Positions 8,152 to 16,968 of a stretch of DNA of 64,000 bases are shown piece after piece. The stretch covers positions 1 to 64,000 of the forward strand of contig PAVO01000055.1 in assembly GCA_002713215.1 (NCBI GenBank). The letters run 5' to 3'. The translations under genes and the position numbers were made by a program. Positions within the stretch are counted from its first letter, which is position 1, and every line of letters begins with the position of its first letter. This DNA is from Crocinitomicaceae bacterium (GTDB lineage Bacteria; Bacteroidota; Bacteroidia; Flavobacteriales_G; Salibacteraceae). The notes under the pieces were generated by a model. That model ran no database searches. It was given only the letters and a program-made list of their open reading frames with translations, and was not told the DNA's origin.

Positions 8152-10095
8152 TTACTCCTTTTCCAACAAAACCATTCCTTTATTAAAGTCGGCAGCTGAA
8201 TTTATCACAATCCTGTATTGATCGTAATACACATTATCGATATTGACTTTGGAATAAAACTCGTAGACATTAATTTTTAAGCTCCTCCCTTTTAGTTCAA
8301 CCGTCGATTTGAATCCGGCAATTATATTATCATCATCATCAACCAGTTCATTGTCAATATCCAGGCTCTCGGCGCCGGAATACTTGTAACCCTCCGGAAT
8401 TGGAATCGTAATTTCAAAACGATAGCTTTTGTTGTATGCAGTAGTTATGGGCTGTACCCGTTTTAATTCGGAATACATTTCTACCTGGGGGCCTAGTAAA
8501 GTACCAACCTTAAGCAATAGCTTATTTCCCACTTTTTCATAGAACGTGGTTGATTTCACTTTCGCTTTATACGCTCTTTTACAGCTATAGTCTTTGCATT
8601 CCGAAATCTTCCCCCATTTTTCCGGGTCAACCATTTCCATTGAAACGATTTGCGCATCTGGATACCTCCAATCGACAAGATCCCTTAGCTTACCATTCGT
8701 CTCTGCCTCAGTTTCAGAATAGTATACAATCCGATTGTAGTTTCGAGCCAAATGGCCCGTTCCAAAACCATCAATATCCAACACCGTATTAGAACCTGCT
8801 AAGTCCAGGTTTACATCAATTTTCAAATCGGTTCTATTGCTGTCAGGGTGCTTATCCAGCACCTCTTTGAATTCAACCTCACTTCCATTTTTAGGAATCA
8901 CCAGGGCAGTACTTCCAACAATCCAAGATGGTGCTAGTCCAAATTGAACGAGTTGACCAGACGCATACAAGTATGAATCATGCTTGGGAAAATACAATAT
9001 GAACTCATTTAACGAATGCCGTGAACAGTAATCCTCCCTCAACCTGTTATCGTATTTGTTACAGGTAACTTGTAATTCATAATCGATATTTAAATGGTCC
9101 AAACAAATGCAATAAACTTTCATGAGTCCCCTATCATTACCAACACCGGATTTTACAATAGCCATTACATCTCGGTATTCCGGGCTATAATCCTCTTTAT
9201 AAACCAGTTTCTCTTTTAAAAATACCGTAAGGTTTCTCAACGTTTGTTCCTCATTCCCCTCAATTTTGCCATTGAAATCTTTAAGAAGCCCTACCGTTTT
9301 ACGTACCTCTTTCGTTCCAAATTGGTGAAAGTCCTTTTGCAAACTCTTTATTGCTAATGGATAGCTTGAATAGGGAGCCATATTGGTGGAGTTACCAAGA
9401 ATTTTAAACTCAACCGAAACCCGGTTAGCTCGCGGTGTAGAGTATTTTTCCTCAGCAATCGGAGCTATGTTTTTATATAGGTATTTATGTTCTTCCTTGG
9501 TTTTTATCTTTTCAGAGGCCCAGTTGAAAGATCTTGAATCGAATTTGTACTGAGAAACACATCGAATGAGAACACATGCGTTTAATGTTCTGTAGTTCAT
9601 AGAAAGCAATTCCTTTCCCGAATCATACAAGGGTGTATGCAAGGTATAGGTGAATTCAATTTGTCCTCCAACTTCTGCCCCTTCAATGGCAAACATTTTT
9701 ACATCGCCACCTTGCTTGTAATCCTTCATTACTTTAATGTCATCTTGTGAAATCTTCACCACCTCACCTTCGGCTGAAATACTCCTGGCCTTTACATGTA
9801 ACACCTCTCCTCTATTGGGCACATGAATGACTACCTTGTTATTAGCATCAAGCCCTTCCTGGGTCTTAATGTGAATGATTTTATGGCGTGTTATTTCTCT
9901 GTAAAAGCTATTAAATGCTATATATCGATTGTCCTGTATAATGGTGACATCCCCATATTCAATAGCTTTCTCATCAACTTCTATAAACCGGGCCTTCGAC
10001 CTCCAAAACGTGGTATCGTTTAATGCATAACCGGTGAAAGATAAAAATTGAAACGCGGCTGTAAAGACAACAAAAAGTAGAAAATTATTATTCAT
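8152..10095 (-). CDS. DUF3857/transglutaminase-like protein, catalytic residues lost
   Basis: A 647-aa exported protein (signal peptide about 1-24) with an N-terminal DUF3857-like beta domain, a central transglutaminase-like domain and a C-terminal beta domain. It aligns with the upstream neighbour (10098-11984) across the catalytic core. The catalytic Cys of GDC is Arg322 (NDR), the His of NHLIL is Glu364 (NEFIL), and the Asp of ILDAT is Ala378 (LYASG); the following FG-x7-G segment is conserved. It is therefore predicted to be a pseudoenzyme, perhaps a binding or regulatory partner of the active sister. The genes are 2 bp apart in one operon, active gene first. The location is likely periplasm or outer membrane. 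Confidence 0.8.
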   Translation of the reverse strand: MNNNFLLFVVFTAAFQFLSFTGYALNDTTFWRSKARFIEVDEKAIEYGDVTIIQDNRYIAFNSFYREITRHKIIHIKTQEGLDANNKVVIHVPNRGEVLHVKARSISAEGEVVKISQDDIKVMKDYKQGGDVKMFAIEGAEVGGQIEFTYTLHTPLYDSGKELLSMNYRTLNACVLIRCVSQYKFDSRSFNWASEKIKTKEEHKYLYKNIAPIAEEKYSTPRANRVSVEFKILGNSTNMAPYSSYPLAIKSLQKDFHQFGTKEVRKTVGLLKDFNGKIEGNEEQTLRNLTVFLKEKLVYKEDYSPEYRDVMAIVKSGVGNDRGLMKVYCICLDHLNIDYELQVTCNKYDNRLREDYCSRHSLNEFILYFPKHDSYLYASGQLVQFGLAPSWIVGSTALVIPKNGSEVEFKEVLDKHPDSNRTDLKIDVNLDLAGSNTVLDIDGFGTGHLARNYNRIVYYSETEAETNGKLRDLVDWRYPDAQIVSMEMVDPEKWGKISECKDYSCKRAYKAKVKSTTFYEKVGNKLLLKVGTLLGPQVEMYSELKRVQPITTAYNKSYRFEITIPIPEGYKYSGAESLDIDNELVDDDDNIIAGFKSTVELKGRSLKINVYEFYSKVNIDNVYYDQYRIVINSAADFNKGMVLLEKE

Positions 10096-10097
10096 AA

Positions 10098-11984
10098 TTA
10101 CTCGTATTCGATGGTAGTTCCATAGACTTTTGCAAGTTCTTTAAGGAACAAATTCCAGGTTTTAAATTCAGATGGCACTACAACTAAAGTTTCGATGGAT
10201 ATGGCTCGGTTATAAGTGATTTTATTACCGTCAATCTTGAAATTAGCCGTACAACTTCCGTGTGGAGATTTGATGTTGATGTCCTTGGGCAATTCTTTTA
10301 CTTGTTTTCCTGCTGGAAGTGTAAAGACAACCGTACTAACGTACTTTGATTTATATGGGATTTTAAAAGCAACTTTTCTCTCCTTTCTTACCACATATTC
10401 TGAAGTAGGCCTTGTCAGGTTTAAATTCAAATAATAGGTATTGCCAAAGTTCCTGATGTAAGAGGGTAAAGAAAAATTAAAAGTAAATAAGCCTGTAGTT
10501 CGGGCCTCCTTGTCTCGGAGTTCTCGTTTATCATATTCTATATTGTTCTGTCCAAGCTCTAGGTATTCATCTAGGAATTTGTCTTTTTCAACATTTGCCG
10601 AACCATATTTTTTATGAAAAGTGGCATACTCAAATGTTTCAATGGTTTTATATCCTTTTCCAAGCATCGTCGTCCCATCGGATGTAACTTCAATCCTATT
10701 GGAGTTAACACAGTCTTCAGCAGAATAGCTCGGAATCTGATATATCGCAGCTTTGCCTTCCGAGTTTTTATACAAAGCTTCTTTACCTAAGATAAAGGTC
10801 GACGGTATTCCAAATGGGGTGTGAGCTTCCGTGGCATCAAGGATGTAATGTTTCCCATCTATAAATGCACTTAGTATAAGGTGATTGTCGACACTGGGAC
10901 AAGGGGTGTCGTCATATTTGTACGGGAGTTTTCTCGTACCAATCCAGGAGTGTTCTGCCCTAATACCAGCAAATTTCATCATCTGGTACATAATATGCGT
11001 CATGTCCTTACAATCTCCATATCTCTTCTCACATATTTCAGAAGCCGGGAATGGAATAAAGCCTCTCCAACCATCTTCAATGGCTATATACCTAATGTTA
11101 TCCTGTACCCACTCAAAAATTCTTTTTGCTTTTTCCAGGTCGTTTTCACTTCCTTCGATAAGTTCCTCGGTAATTTTTTTTAGTTCTTCATCAGACGAAG
11201 GTGAAATTTTGTCAATAAGGGTTTGATACCATTCAAACAGATTCTGAGTTGAGTTTAACACCGGTACAACCTTATCGCCGGCCTTATAGCTTTTTATAAA
11301 AAGGACAAGATGGGTTACTTTGTGCAAGTAGCCTAGCTCATTGTCTTCATAAACCAGGGGTTCTCCCTGTTGCAACTCCCAGGAATAAGTGACTTTACCA
11401 TTTACAAGTTCCTTATTGTACTTTACCTGGTCCTTTTGTAAACCATATATTTTCCAGCCTATTTCAATGTTCTCATTGGCAATCAATTCGAATTTGGCCT
11501 TTTTCACCGGCATATATTCAGTAAAGAAAAATCTTCTTAAGAAATGTTCATCCGGTATTGCAACATCATAACTTAATTCAGAAAATGCATTTTCTGCAAT
11601 CGCAGGATACTCTACATTAAAATAATTGTGATCGTCGTAAAATGTACCTCCCGAAAAGCCGTCCTTTACCTGAATATTTTCTATTGATTTGGCTTTATAC
11701 TTACCCTTTTTATTAAGGGTACTGACACTCGCCCTAATGTTATAGGCTTTAGCAAAATAACCCGTGTATACCCGGTCTGGAAGGTAGTTTGCACCAACTG
11801 CTTTGTTGTACTTCTTTTTTTCGTAAACGTTCTGTCTAATGGTTAGGTTCGAACCCGTTTGAGTAATTGTTACCGATTCCTTTTTCGATTCATAATAAAC
11901 CTTGGATTCCTCTATAACCGCATTTTGAAAAAAGGTACTTATTGTAAAAAAAAGGCCAAGCGCAATACAGGATATGACTTTCAT
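10098..11984 (-). CDS. DUF3857 domain transglutaminase-like protein, catalytic triad intact
   Basis: A 628-aa protein with a hydrophobic N-terminus (signal peptide about 1-18), a DUF3857-type N-terminal beta domain, a transglutaminase-like core and a C-terminal domain. The triad is visible as C325 (YGDCKD), H368 (NHLIL) and D383 (ILDATE), with the usual W-x-x-D-N-I-R-Y lead-in before it. Proteins of this type are common in Bacteroidota as periplasmic or surface enzymes. They may cross-link or hydrolyse peptide bonds, but few have a known substrate. It is the first gene of a two-gene operon with the inactive sister. No strong promoter box is visible in the 50 bp upstream. Confidence 0.85.
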   Translation of the reverse strand: MKVISCIALGLFFTISTFFQNAVIEESKVYYESKKESVTITQTGSNLTIRQNVYEKKKYNKAVGANYLPDRVYTGYFAKAYNIRASVSTLNKKGKYKAKSIENIQVKDGFSGGTFYDDHNYFNVEYPAIAENAFSELSYDVAIPDEHFLRRFFFTEYMPVKKAKFELIANENIEIGWKIYGLQKDQVKYNKELVNGKVTYSWELQQGEPLVYEDNELGYLHKVTHLVLFIKSYKAGDKVVPVLNSTQNLFEWYQTLIDKISPSSDEELKKITEELIEGSENDLEKAKRIFEWVQDNIRYIAIEDGWRGFIPFPASEICEKRYGDCKDMTHIMYQMMKFAGIRAEHSWIGTRKLPYKYDDTPCPSVDNHLILSAFIDGKHYILDATEAHTPFGIPSTFILGKEALYKNSEGKAAIYQIPSYSAEDCVNSNRIEVTSDGTTMLGKGYKTIETFEYATFHKKYGSANVEKDKFLDEYLELGQNNIEYDKRELRDKEARTTGLFTFNFSLPSYIRNFGNTYYLNLNLTRPTSEYVVRKERKVAFKIPYKSKYVSTVVFTLPAGKQVKELPKDINIKSPHGSCTANFKIDGNKITYNRAISIETLVVVPSEFKTWNLFLKELAKVYGTTIEYE

Positions 11985-12189
11985 TAAAACCGCAGTTGGT
12001 ATATTTTTCGAAAATAATCAAAAGAAGTCAAATTGAGATATTATGGATCTTCCATATAATCACTTCCTTGTTATCCAAAGCACTTATCTGTTTTAATTCA
12101 CCACGACAGTTTTTCAAAAAGAGTTGTCAATCTGAGTGATTTATTTGACCCGATTAATATCGGTGAAAGAAATTGTATCGGATGGGCTT

Positions 12190-12420
12190 CTACTTGTTTT
12201 TCTCCTTTGAGTATACAATGGGTCCAAAATCATAGACCTCTTCATTATCAGGAACCTGTAAGGAATTAAAACTTGCGAATGAGTATTTCTGAGAAGAACT
12301 GAATTGAATAAGTATAACGACGACAATCAGAAGCAAATAACTCATTAATAACTTAATGTTCAACAATTGACCTTGGGTGTACATTTTGTTCATAGGAAGT
12401 GGATCATTAAACATTTCCAT
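12190..12420 (-). CDS. possible small membrane protein
   Basis: A 76-aa frame with one transmembrane helix (about 24-41, LLMSYLLLIVVVILIQF) and a polar C-terminus. The start could be ATG at 12420 or the ATG at residue 9 or 12. It sits alone between two larger genes, with no clear Shine-Dalgarno site and no recognised family. The intact helix in an otherwise empty region makes it plausible, but it could be a chance frame. Confidence 0.35.
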   Translation of the reverse strand: MEMFNDPLPMNKMYTQGQLLNIKLLMSYLLLIVVVILIQFSSSQKYSFASFNSLQVPDNEEVYDFGPIVYSKEKNK

Positions 12421-12782
12421 GAATCAAACCTAGGTCAGATTTATGCGATAACTAGGCAGATCGTTCCCAATGAAGCGAATTGGGTTACGAAATAGCTTAA
12501 ATGAGGTCTAAGCCGTTGAGAAGGTACTCCTGGCAATTTTTGACAATGCGGAGGCATTCCTGGTCTACCGCCAATACTAACTTCCACCTCAAATTCATTC
12601 TTTTACAGAAACTGCGGTGAAATAAACGATTATTATTTGGGCAAAAATGTAAGTTCATTTTTATTAGTTGATCAGGAATTATTTAGTTCCTAAATCGCTT
12701 AGAGAGGATTATATTTGCACCCCTCAAAATTGAGAGGTTAAATTCGGCTATTTAGCTCAGGTTTACGTTAGGAAAAAATTCA
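12421..12782. other. 362-bp intergenic region
   Basis: This stretch holds a probable promoter for the nitrilase gene at 12710-12717 and a short hairpin just after it (CTCAA-AA-TTGAG, about 12723-12734, in the 5' untranslated region). Around 12516-12580 a short frame reads like protein but has no start and ends after about 20 codons; it may be a remnant or chance. Nothing else is seen. Confidence 0.5.
12710..12717 (+). promoter_or_regulatory. -7 promoter box for the nitrilase gene
   Basis: TATATTTG fits the Bacteroidota consensus TAnnTTTG. It lies 65 bp before the ATG at 12783, and a transcription start a few bases on would give a leader of about 60 nt. The -33 element is weak. Confidence 0.55.
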
Positions 12783-13694
12783 ATGACACCATTTTCGATC
12801 GCAGGAATTCAGATGAAGGTAAGAGCTGGAAACAGCAATGTACCCGTGATGAAACACAAACTGGATGTACTCATGTCGGTTTATCCCTGGGTGGACATGG
12901 TAATGTATTCTGAGCTATGTCCATTTGGACCTCTAACGCACAACGCCATGGAGTTTCCTAACTCCATTGAGGACGAGTTTCGGGCAATGGCTAAAAAACA
13001 TAAAATCTGGTTGATCCCGGGCAGTATGTTCCAAAAGAAACATGGTCGGGTTTATAACACCGCTTCAGTTATCAATCCTATGGGAGAAATTGTAGGGCGT
13101 TATGACAAAATGTTTCCCTTTTTGCCCTACGAAGAAGGAGTTACGGGAGGCGATGAATTTTTAATTTTTGATGTCCCTAAAGTGGGGCGATTTGGGCTTT
13201 CCATTTGCTACGACATGTGGTTTCCCGAAACGTCAAGAACCCTGGCGGTGCAGGGAGTAGAAGTTATTCTTCACCCGAGCCTTACTGGAACCATTGACCG
13301 CGACATTGAATTGGCCAATGCCCAGGCAACTGCAGCAATCAATCAATGTTTTGTGTTTGATATTAATGGACTGGCCGATGGCGGTACGGGTAGATCTATC
13401 GTTTGTGGACCTGACGGCAGGGTAATGTACCAGGCGAGTACCGGACCTGAAATGATTCCCATTGAAATTGATTTGGACCGGGTACGAAGCAGCCGAGACC
13501 GAGGAGTATTACGACTAGGACAGACCTTGAAATCGTTCAGGGACCATAAAAAGGTTTTTGATATTTACGATAGCGATAAAAAGCTTCCTTACCTGGATTC
13601 TTTAGGACCTTTACAAAAACCTACTGAGACCACCAGGCAACTTAAGCTGGAAGTATTGGAACAACATCCCAACAAAGAAGACCTGGACAAATAA
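12783..13694 (+). CDS. carbon-nitrogen hydrolase (nitrilase superfamily)
   Basis: A 303-aa cytoplasmic amidohydrolase of the nitrilase superfamily. The Glu-Lys-Cys triad is visible as E44 (MYSELCPFG), K109 (GRYDKMFPF) and C142 (SICYDMWFPE), with an additional Glu near 117-118. The length equals a single CN-hydrolase domain. The YDMWFPE context resembles aliphatic amidase/omega-amidase-like branches, but the substrate cannot be read from sequence. It is a single-gene unit with its own promoter (12710) and a strong terminator at 13716-13748. In the wider region it is one of several enzymes that make or break amide bonds (ATP-grasp, C45). Confidence 0.88.
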   Translation: MTPFSIAGIQMKVRAGNSNVPVMKHKLDVLMSVYPWVDMVMYSELCPFGPLTHNAMEFPNSIEDEFRAMAKKHKIWLIPGSMFQKKHGRVYNTASVINPMGEIVGRYDKMFPFLPYEEGVTGGDEFLIFDVPKVGRFGLSICYDMWFPETSRTLAVQGVEVILHPSLTGTIDRDIELANAQATAAINQCFVFDINGLADGGTGRSIVCGPDGRVMYQASTGPEMIPIEIDLDRVRSSRDRGVLRLGQTLKSFRDHKKVFDIYDSDKKLPYLDSLGPLQKPTETTRQLKLEVLEQHPNKEDLDK

Positions 13695-13715
13695 AGATTC
13701 AATTCTATAAAAAGA

Positions 13716-13748
13716 AAAAGCCCTCGCGTCGAAACGCAAAGGCCTTTT
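13716..13748. terminator. bidirectional intrinsic terminator
   Basis: AAAAGCC and GGCCTTTT flank an inner GCG/CGC pair. The A and T tracts allow termination from both sides, serving the nitrilase gene (plus) and the T9SS cargo gene ending at 13771 (minus). Confidence 0.75.
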
Positions 13749-13770
13749 CATACCACAGGAATTAATCGTA

Positions 13771-14838
13771 CTAATGGGAATCAACTATCACCTTGTGATT
13801 CAATATATTGTCGTCGCCAGCAACTATTCTCAGGTAATAAGCTCCGGAGCTAAGTCCTTCGAGGTTTAATGTTGCTGAATGACTGTCAATCGTTCCAGGT
13901 ATTGCCATTACGGTTTTTCCAGTTAAATCAATAACTGTAATTTCCCTTAAGGTTTCCCCCTCCAGCTTTACGGTCAATCGATCGTTTGTCGGGTTAGGAA
14001 ATACCGTAACCCGATTGGAAAGGCTGGCGAATTCCGTTGTGCCCGTTGAGGGTTCTTTTAAATCCTTAAGCTCTTCTGCAGCCATAGCATAACCAATGTA
14101 CCTATTGGCTCCTCCGCCGGAATTAACTTCTTCTACTATAGCGAATATTGGAAAAGGAATTGTGGGTACGTACCACTCATGAAGTTTTCTTTCGACAACA
14201 CCAGTGCTTGAACCCTTAGTTCGAATGTATTTCCTGGTTCTTTTTACCCGTAGAACATCGTAAATTATTCTACTGGGAAGCACCAATTTACCGATTGCAT
14301 CAACCTCATAATCATTCTGCCCGGCACTCCAGGTTGTCATACCTGTGCTAGTGTTATAACCACCATTCCAGGCATCCAAGTTTTTAGCCCCAAACTCCAT
14401 TGGAAACTTCATTTGTATTTCTTCATCACCGAACTTGTTTATATAAATTATCGTTCCCCCGGTGGGTCTGGTTTTATCAACCCTTCCAATTTTTGTAAGG
14501 GTTGAAGATCCTGTTTTGTAATAATGGGTATTATACGCACTGATTTTACTGGCACCAATGGAGTATCGGATTACTGCAATATCAGCACTTGAAAAATTAT
14601 TTCCCTCTGGTTCTTTTTTAGGATCGACCACTTCGAAATCAAAAGTGTCCTGATAGTTTAGGGTAGAAAAATCCCAGGTTTGATCCTTTCCGGCTCCTCC
14701 AACGGCCATACCTGAAGCATCGAAAACATGCATGGTGTACGTATCACCGATTTTAGGTACGTCTGAGAATTTCACCTGTGCTTCCATGTTCAGCATTCCT
14801 AAGCAGGAAGCCATTGCAACTAAATAAAGTTTTTTCAT
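13771..14838 (-). CDS. T9SS type A sorting domain-containing protein
   Basis: A 355-aa secreted protein. It has an N-terminal signal peptide ending near residue 20 (EAQ), a beta-rich central part of unknown function, and a C-terminal type A sorting domain of about 75 residues (FPNPTNDRL, then ITVIDLTGK, then LSSGAYYLRI, ending in a short basic/polar tail). It is therefore exported by Sec, sent through the T9SS, and attached to the surface or released. It is about the same length as, and closely similar to, the upstream gene at 15002-16078, so the two are tandem duplicates. Each gene has its own terminator. No enzymatic domain is visible. Confidence 0.88.
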   Translation of the reverse strand: MKKLYLVAMASCLGMLNMEAQVKFSDVPKIGDTYTMHVFDASGMAVGGAGKDQTWDFSTLNYQDTFDFEVVDPKKEPEGNNFSSADIAVIRYSIGASKISAYNTHYYKTGSSTLTKIGRVDKTRPTGGTIIYINKFGDEEIQMKFPMEFGAKNLDAWNGGYNTSTGMTTWSAGQNDYEVDAIGKLVLPSRIIYDVLRVKRTRKYIRTKGSSTGVVERKLHEWYVPTIPFPIFAIVEEVNSGGGANRYIGYAMAAEELKDLKEPSTGTTEFASLSNRVTVFPNPTNDRLTVKLEGETLREITVIDLTGKTVMAIPGTIDSHSATLNLEGLSSGAYYLRIVAGDDNILNHKVIVDSH

Positions 14839-14945
14839 AGTTATTTATTTAAATATTAATAGTGTCTACTTGACGATTGCATAATGGCTGGGATGCCTGT
14901 AAAATCAAACATTAAGAAAGTTTTAAGATTTGAACTGGCACCTAA

Positions 14946-14979
14946 AAAAGCCCTGACAATCGAAATCGCCAAGGCTTTT
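14946..14979 (-). terminator. intrinsic terminator after the 15002-16078 gene
   Basis: AAAAGCC and GGCTTTT form a stem around a loop of about 20 nt, located between the tandem T9SS cargo genes. Read on the minus strand it ends in a T tract. The element resembles the terminator at 13716-13748. Confidence 0.65.
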
Positions 14980-15001
14980 CATTCTACCCGAACAAATCCT
15001 T

Positions 15002-16078
15002 CTAGTTAGAGCTAATCACTATTTTGTAATTTGATATTTCATTATTAGCGTTGCTCACCCTTAAATAATATATCCCAGGTTTAAGTTGCGTAGTGTTGAG
15101 TGTTACAGGTTCATTGCCTATTGTTTCAGAATCAGGTACATTCAACATCGTTTTTCCGGTTAAATCAACAATGGCAACCTTCTTAACAGAGGCTTCTTTA
15201 TCCATTGCAATGGTTATGTGATCACTTGCTGGATTGGGGAAAACTTTTACATCCGATTTCTGTTTTGCAAGTTCTCTTGTACCTATGGTTTGATCCAGGT
15301 TTTTATACTCTTTCTCAGCCATAACGTAACCTTCCTTGGTATTACCAGCCGATACCACGTTCTCCACTATTGTTAGTAATGGAAATGGAATACCGGGTAC
15401 ATACCATTCGTACATCTTCTTTTCCACCACGCGAGTACCGGTAAATGAATTTGTTGAAGTGTATTTTCTGGTGCGCTTTACCCTCAGTACATTATTAATG
15501 GTTTTTCCTGGAAGTTTTAATGTGCCGGTTGCATCAACTTCATAAGCATTCTGACCCGCACTCCAGGTTACCGGAGAACCCAAAGAGGTAAATGAACCAT
15601 CCCAGGCATCCAGGTTTTTTGAACCATATTCTATTGGGAACTTCATTTGTATTTCTTCATTGCCAAACGTGTTGATGAAAATGATTGATCCACCGGTTGG
15701 TTGGCTTTTATCTACCCTTCCAATTTTGGTTAAGGTTGAAGAACTGGTCTTATAGTAATGAATGTTCAGGTCATGCCTGCTAACACCATTAGCACCAAAG
15801 TAATTGTTGGTAATAGCAATATCAGCATCCGTATAACTGCTTGCTTCAGGCTGGTCTTTTGGGTCACCTACCTTTAGATCAAAGCTGTCCGATTTGGCCA
15901 TAGTGGAGTAATCCCAGGTCTGCCCCTCTCCTGCTCCAGATACAGTTATTGCTGATGCATCAAAAACATGCATGGAATAACTATCCCCAATTTTTGGCAT
16001 GTCTGAGTATTTCACCTGGGCTTCTGCATTCAACATTCCCAGACAAGATGCCAATGCAACTAAATACAATTTTCTCAT
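15002..16078 (-). CDS. T9SS type A sorting domain-containing protein (paralogue)
   Basis: A 358-aa secreted protein with the same plan as its neighbour: signal peptide (about 1-20), a beta-rich body starting VKYSDMPKIGDSYSMHVFD, and a C-terminal sorting domain (VFPNPASDHITI, then VAIVDLTGK, then LKPGIYYLRVSN). The two paralogues align along their full length with a few indels, which shows tandem duplication followed by divergence. The gene has its own terminator at 14946-14979. Upstream lies a 200-bp gap before the response regulator. The role is unknown; a surface or secreted structural/binding protein is likely. Confidence 0.88.
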   Translation of the reverse strand: MRKLYLVALASCLGMLNAEAQVKYSDMPKIGDSYSMHVFDASAITVSGAGEGQTWDYSTMAKSDSFDLKVGDPKDQPEASSYTDADIAITNNYFGANGVSRHDLNIHYYKTSSSTLTKIGRVDKSQPTGGSIIFINTFGNEEIQMKFPIEYGSKNLDAWDGSFTSLGSPVTWSAGQNAYEVDATGTLKLPGKTINNVLRVKRTRKYTSTNSFTGTRVVEKKMYEWYVPGIPFPLLTIVENVVSAGNTKEGYVMAEKEYKNLDQTIGTRELAKQKSDVKVFPNPASDHITIAMDKEASVKKVAIVDLTGKTMLNVPDSETIGNEPVTLNTTQLKPGIYYLRVSNANNEISNYKIVISSN

Positions 16079-16284
16079 AGTTTAAACTTTTTAAATTATT
16101 CGTAGTGACTTTCTGACGGATGCAAAAAGTCGGAGATGCCTGTAAATTAGAACTTTAAGAAAGTTTTAAGACTCTGGTGCAGTTGATTTTTAACAAGTAA
16201 CTACCCGCACGAACTCAAATAAATTCCTGGTAATTAACAATTTAGAATGGACTTATGATTCCTGCAGTTGGTTGTCTGTATTAT

Positions 16285-16968
16285 TTACTCCAGCATAAAA
16301 CCAAAGGAGTGAATGGTCTTTAAGGTTAGGTTGGTTTCCTTCTTAAGCACCTTCCTTATTCGGTTGATGTACACGTCTAAACTTTTTGAAATGTAATAGT
16401 CGCTTCTTCCCCAAACTTCCTTCATTACCCTTTCCCTGGAAATGGGCTGTTCGAACTCGGTAAAAAACAGAAATAAAATCCCAATTTCCGTATTGCTTAA
16501 GTTAAGATCACCATTTGGTGTGGTAAACACCTTAGTTACGCTATTCACTGTATAATTTCTAACGGTTACACTCTGGGTAATTGCCGCTGAACCTGTATGG
16601 CTCCTTTGTAGAATGGCTTTTATTTTTACAAATAACAGATCAAAGTCAAATGGCTTGGTTACGTAATCATCGGCTCCTAATGAATATCCTCTTAACTGAT
16701 CCTTTTTTAGATTTCTTGAGGTAAGGAATATCAACGGGATCTTTTGGTCAATTTTTTTCACTTTTTGAGCCAGGCGGTATCCATCAAAATCGGGCAGTTG
16801 AATATCGAAAATGCAGAGATCGAAGAGACGCTCCTTAAATGCTTCCAATCCAGAAAGACCTGTTGTACAAACCACGGTCTTAAATCGATATTCATTCAAT
16901 TGTTCCCGAATTAAATACGCCAAATTTTGATCGTCTTCTACCAGTAATATTTGTCTTTCACTAACCAT
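16285..16968 (-). CDS. OmpR-family response regulator
   Basis: The start is taken at the ATG at 16968, giving MVSERQILLVEDDQN. A longer frame to 17013 exists but lies inside the kinase gene. Receiver-domain residues are visible: D12/D13, phospho-acceptor D55 (FDIQLPD), T/S near 83 and K106 (VTKPF). The C-terminal half is a winged-helix DNA-binding domain (NLSNTEIGILFLFF, then DYYISKSLDVYINRIRKVL). The start overlaps the kinase stop by 8 bp (ATGGTTAG), so the two proteins are made together. It should act as the transcriptional output of the 16961-18451 kinase. The regulon is unknown; the T9SS cargo genes just downstream are possible targets. Confidence 0.92.
   Translation of the reverse strand: MVSERQILLVEDDQNLAYLIREQLNEYRFKTVVCTTGLSGLEAFKERLFDLCIFDIQLPDFDGYRLAQKVKKIDQKIPLIFLTSRNLKKDQLRGYSLGADDYVTKPFDFDLLFVKIKAILQRSHTGSAAITQSVTVRNYTVNSVTKVFTTPNGDLNLSNTEIGILFLFFTEFEQPISRERVMKEVWGRSDYYISKSLDVYINRIRKVLKKETNLTLKTIHSFGFMLE

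Noticed and set aside
12516-12580. Protein-like run (VEKVLLAIFDNAEAFLVYRQY) in the 12421-12782 gap.
   Set aside because: Very short, no start codon, stop soon after. Could be a remnant, but the evidence is too thin.
12746-12767. tRNA-like D-arm motif (GGCTATTTAGCTCAGG) upstream of the nitrilase gene.
   Set aside because: No anticodon arm, T arm or acceptor end follows before the ATG at 12783. Chance match.
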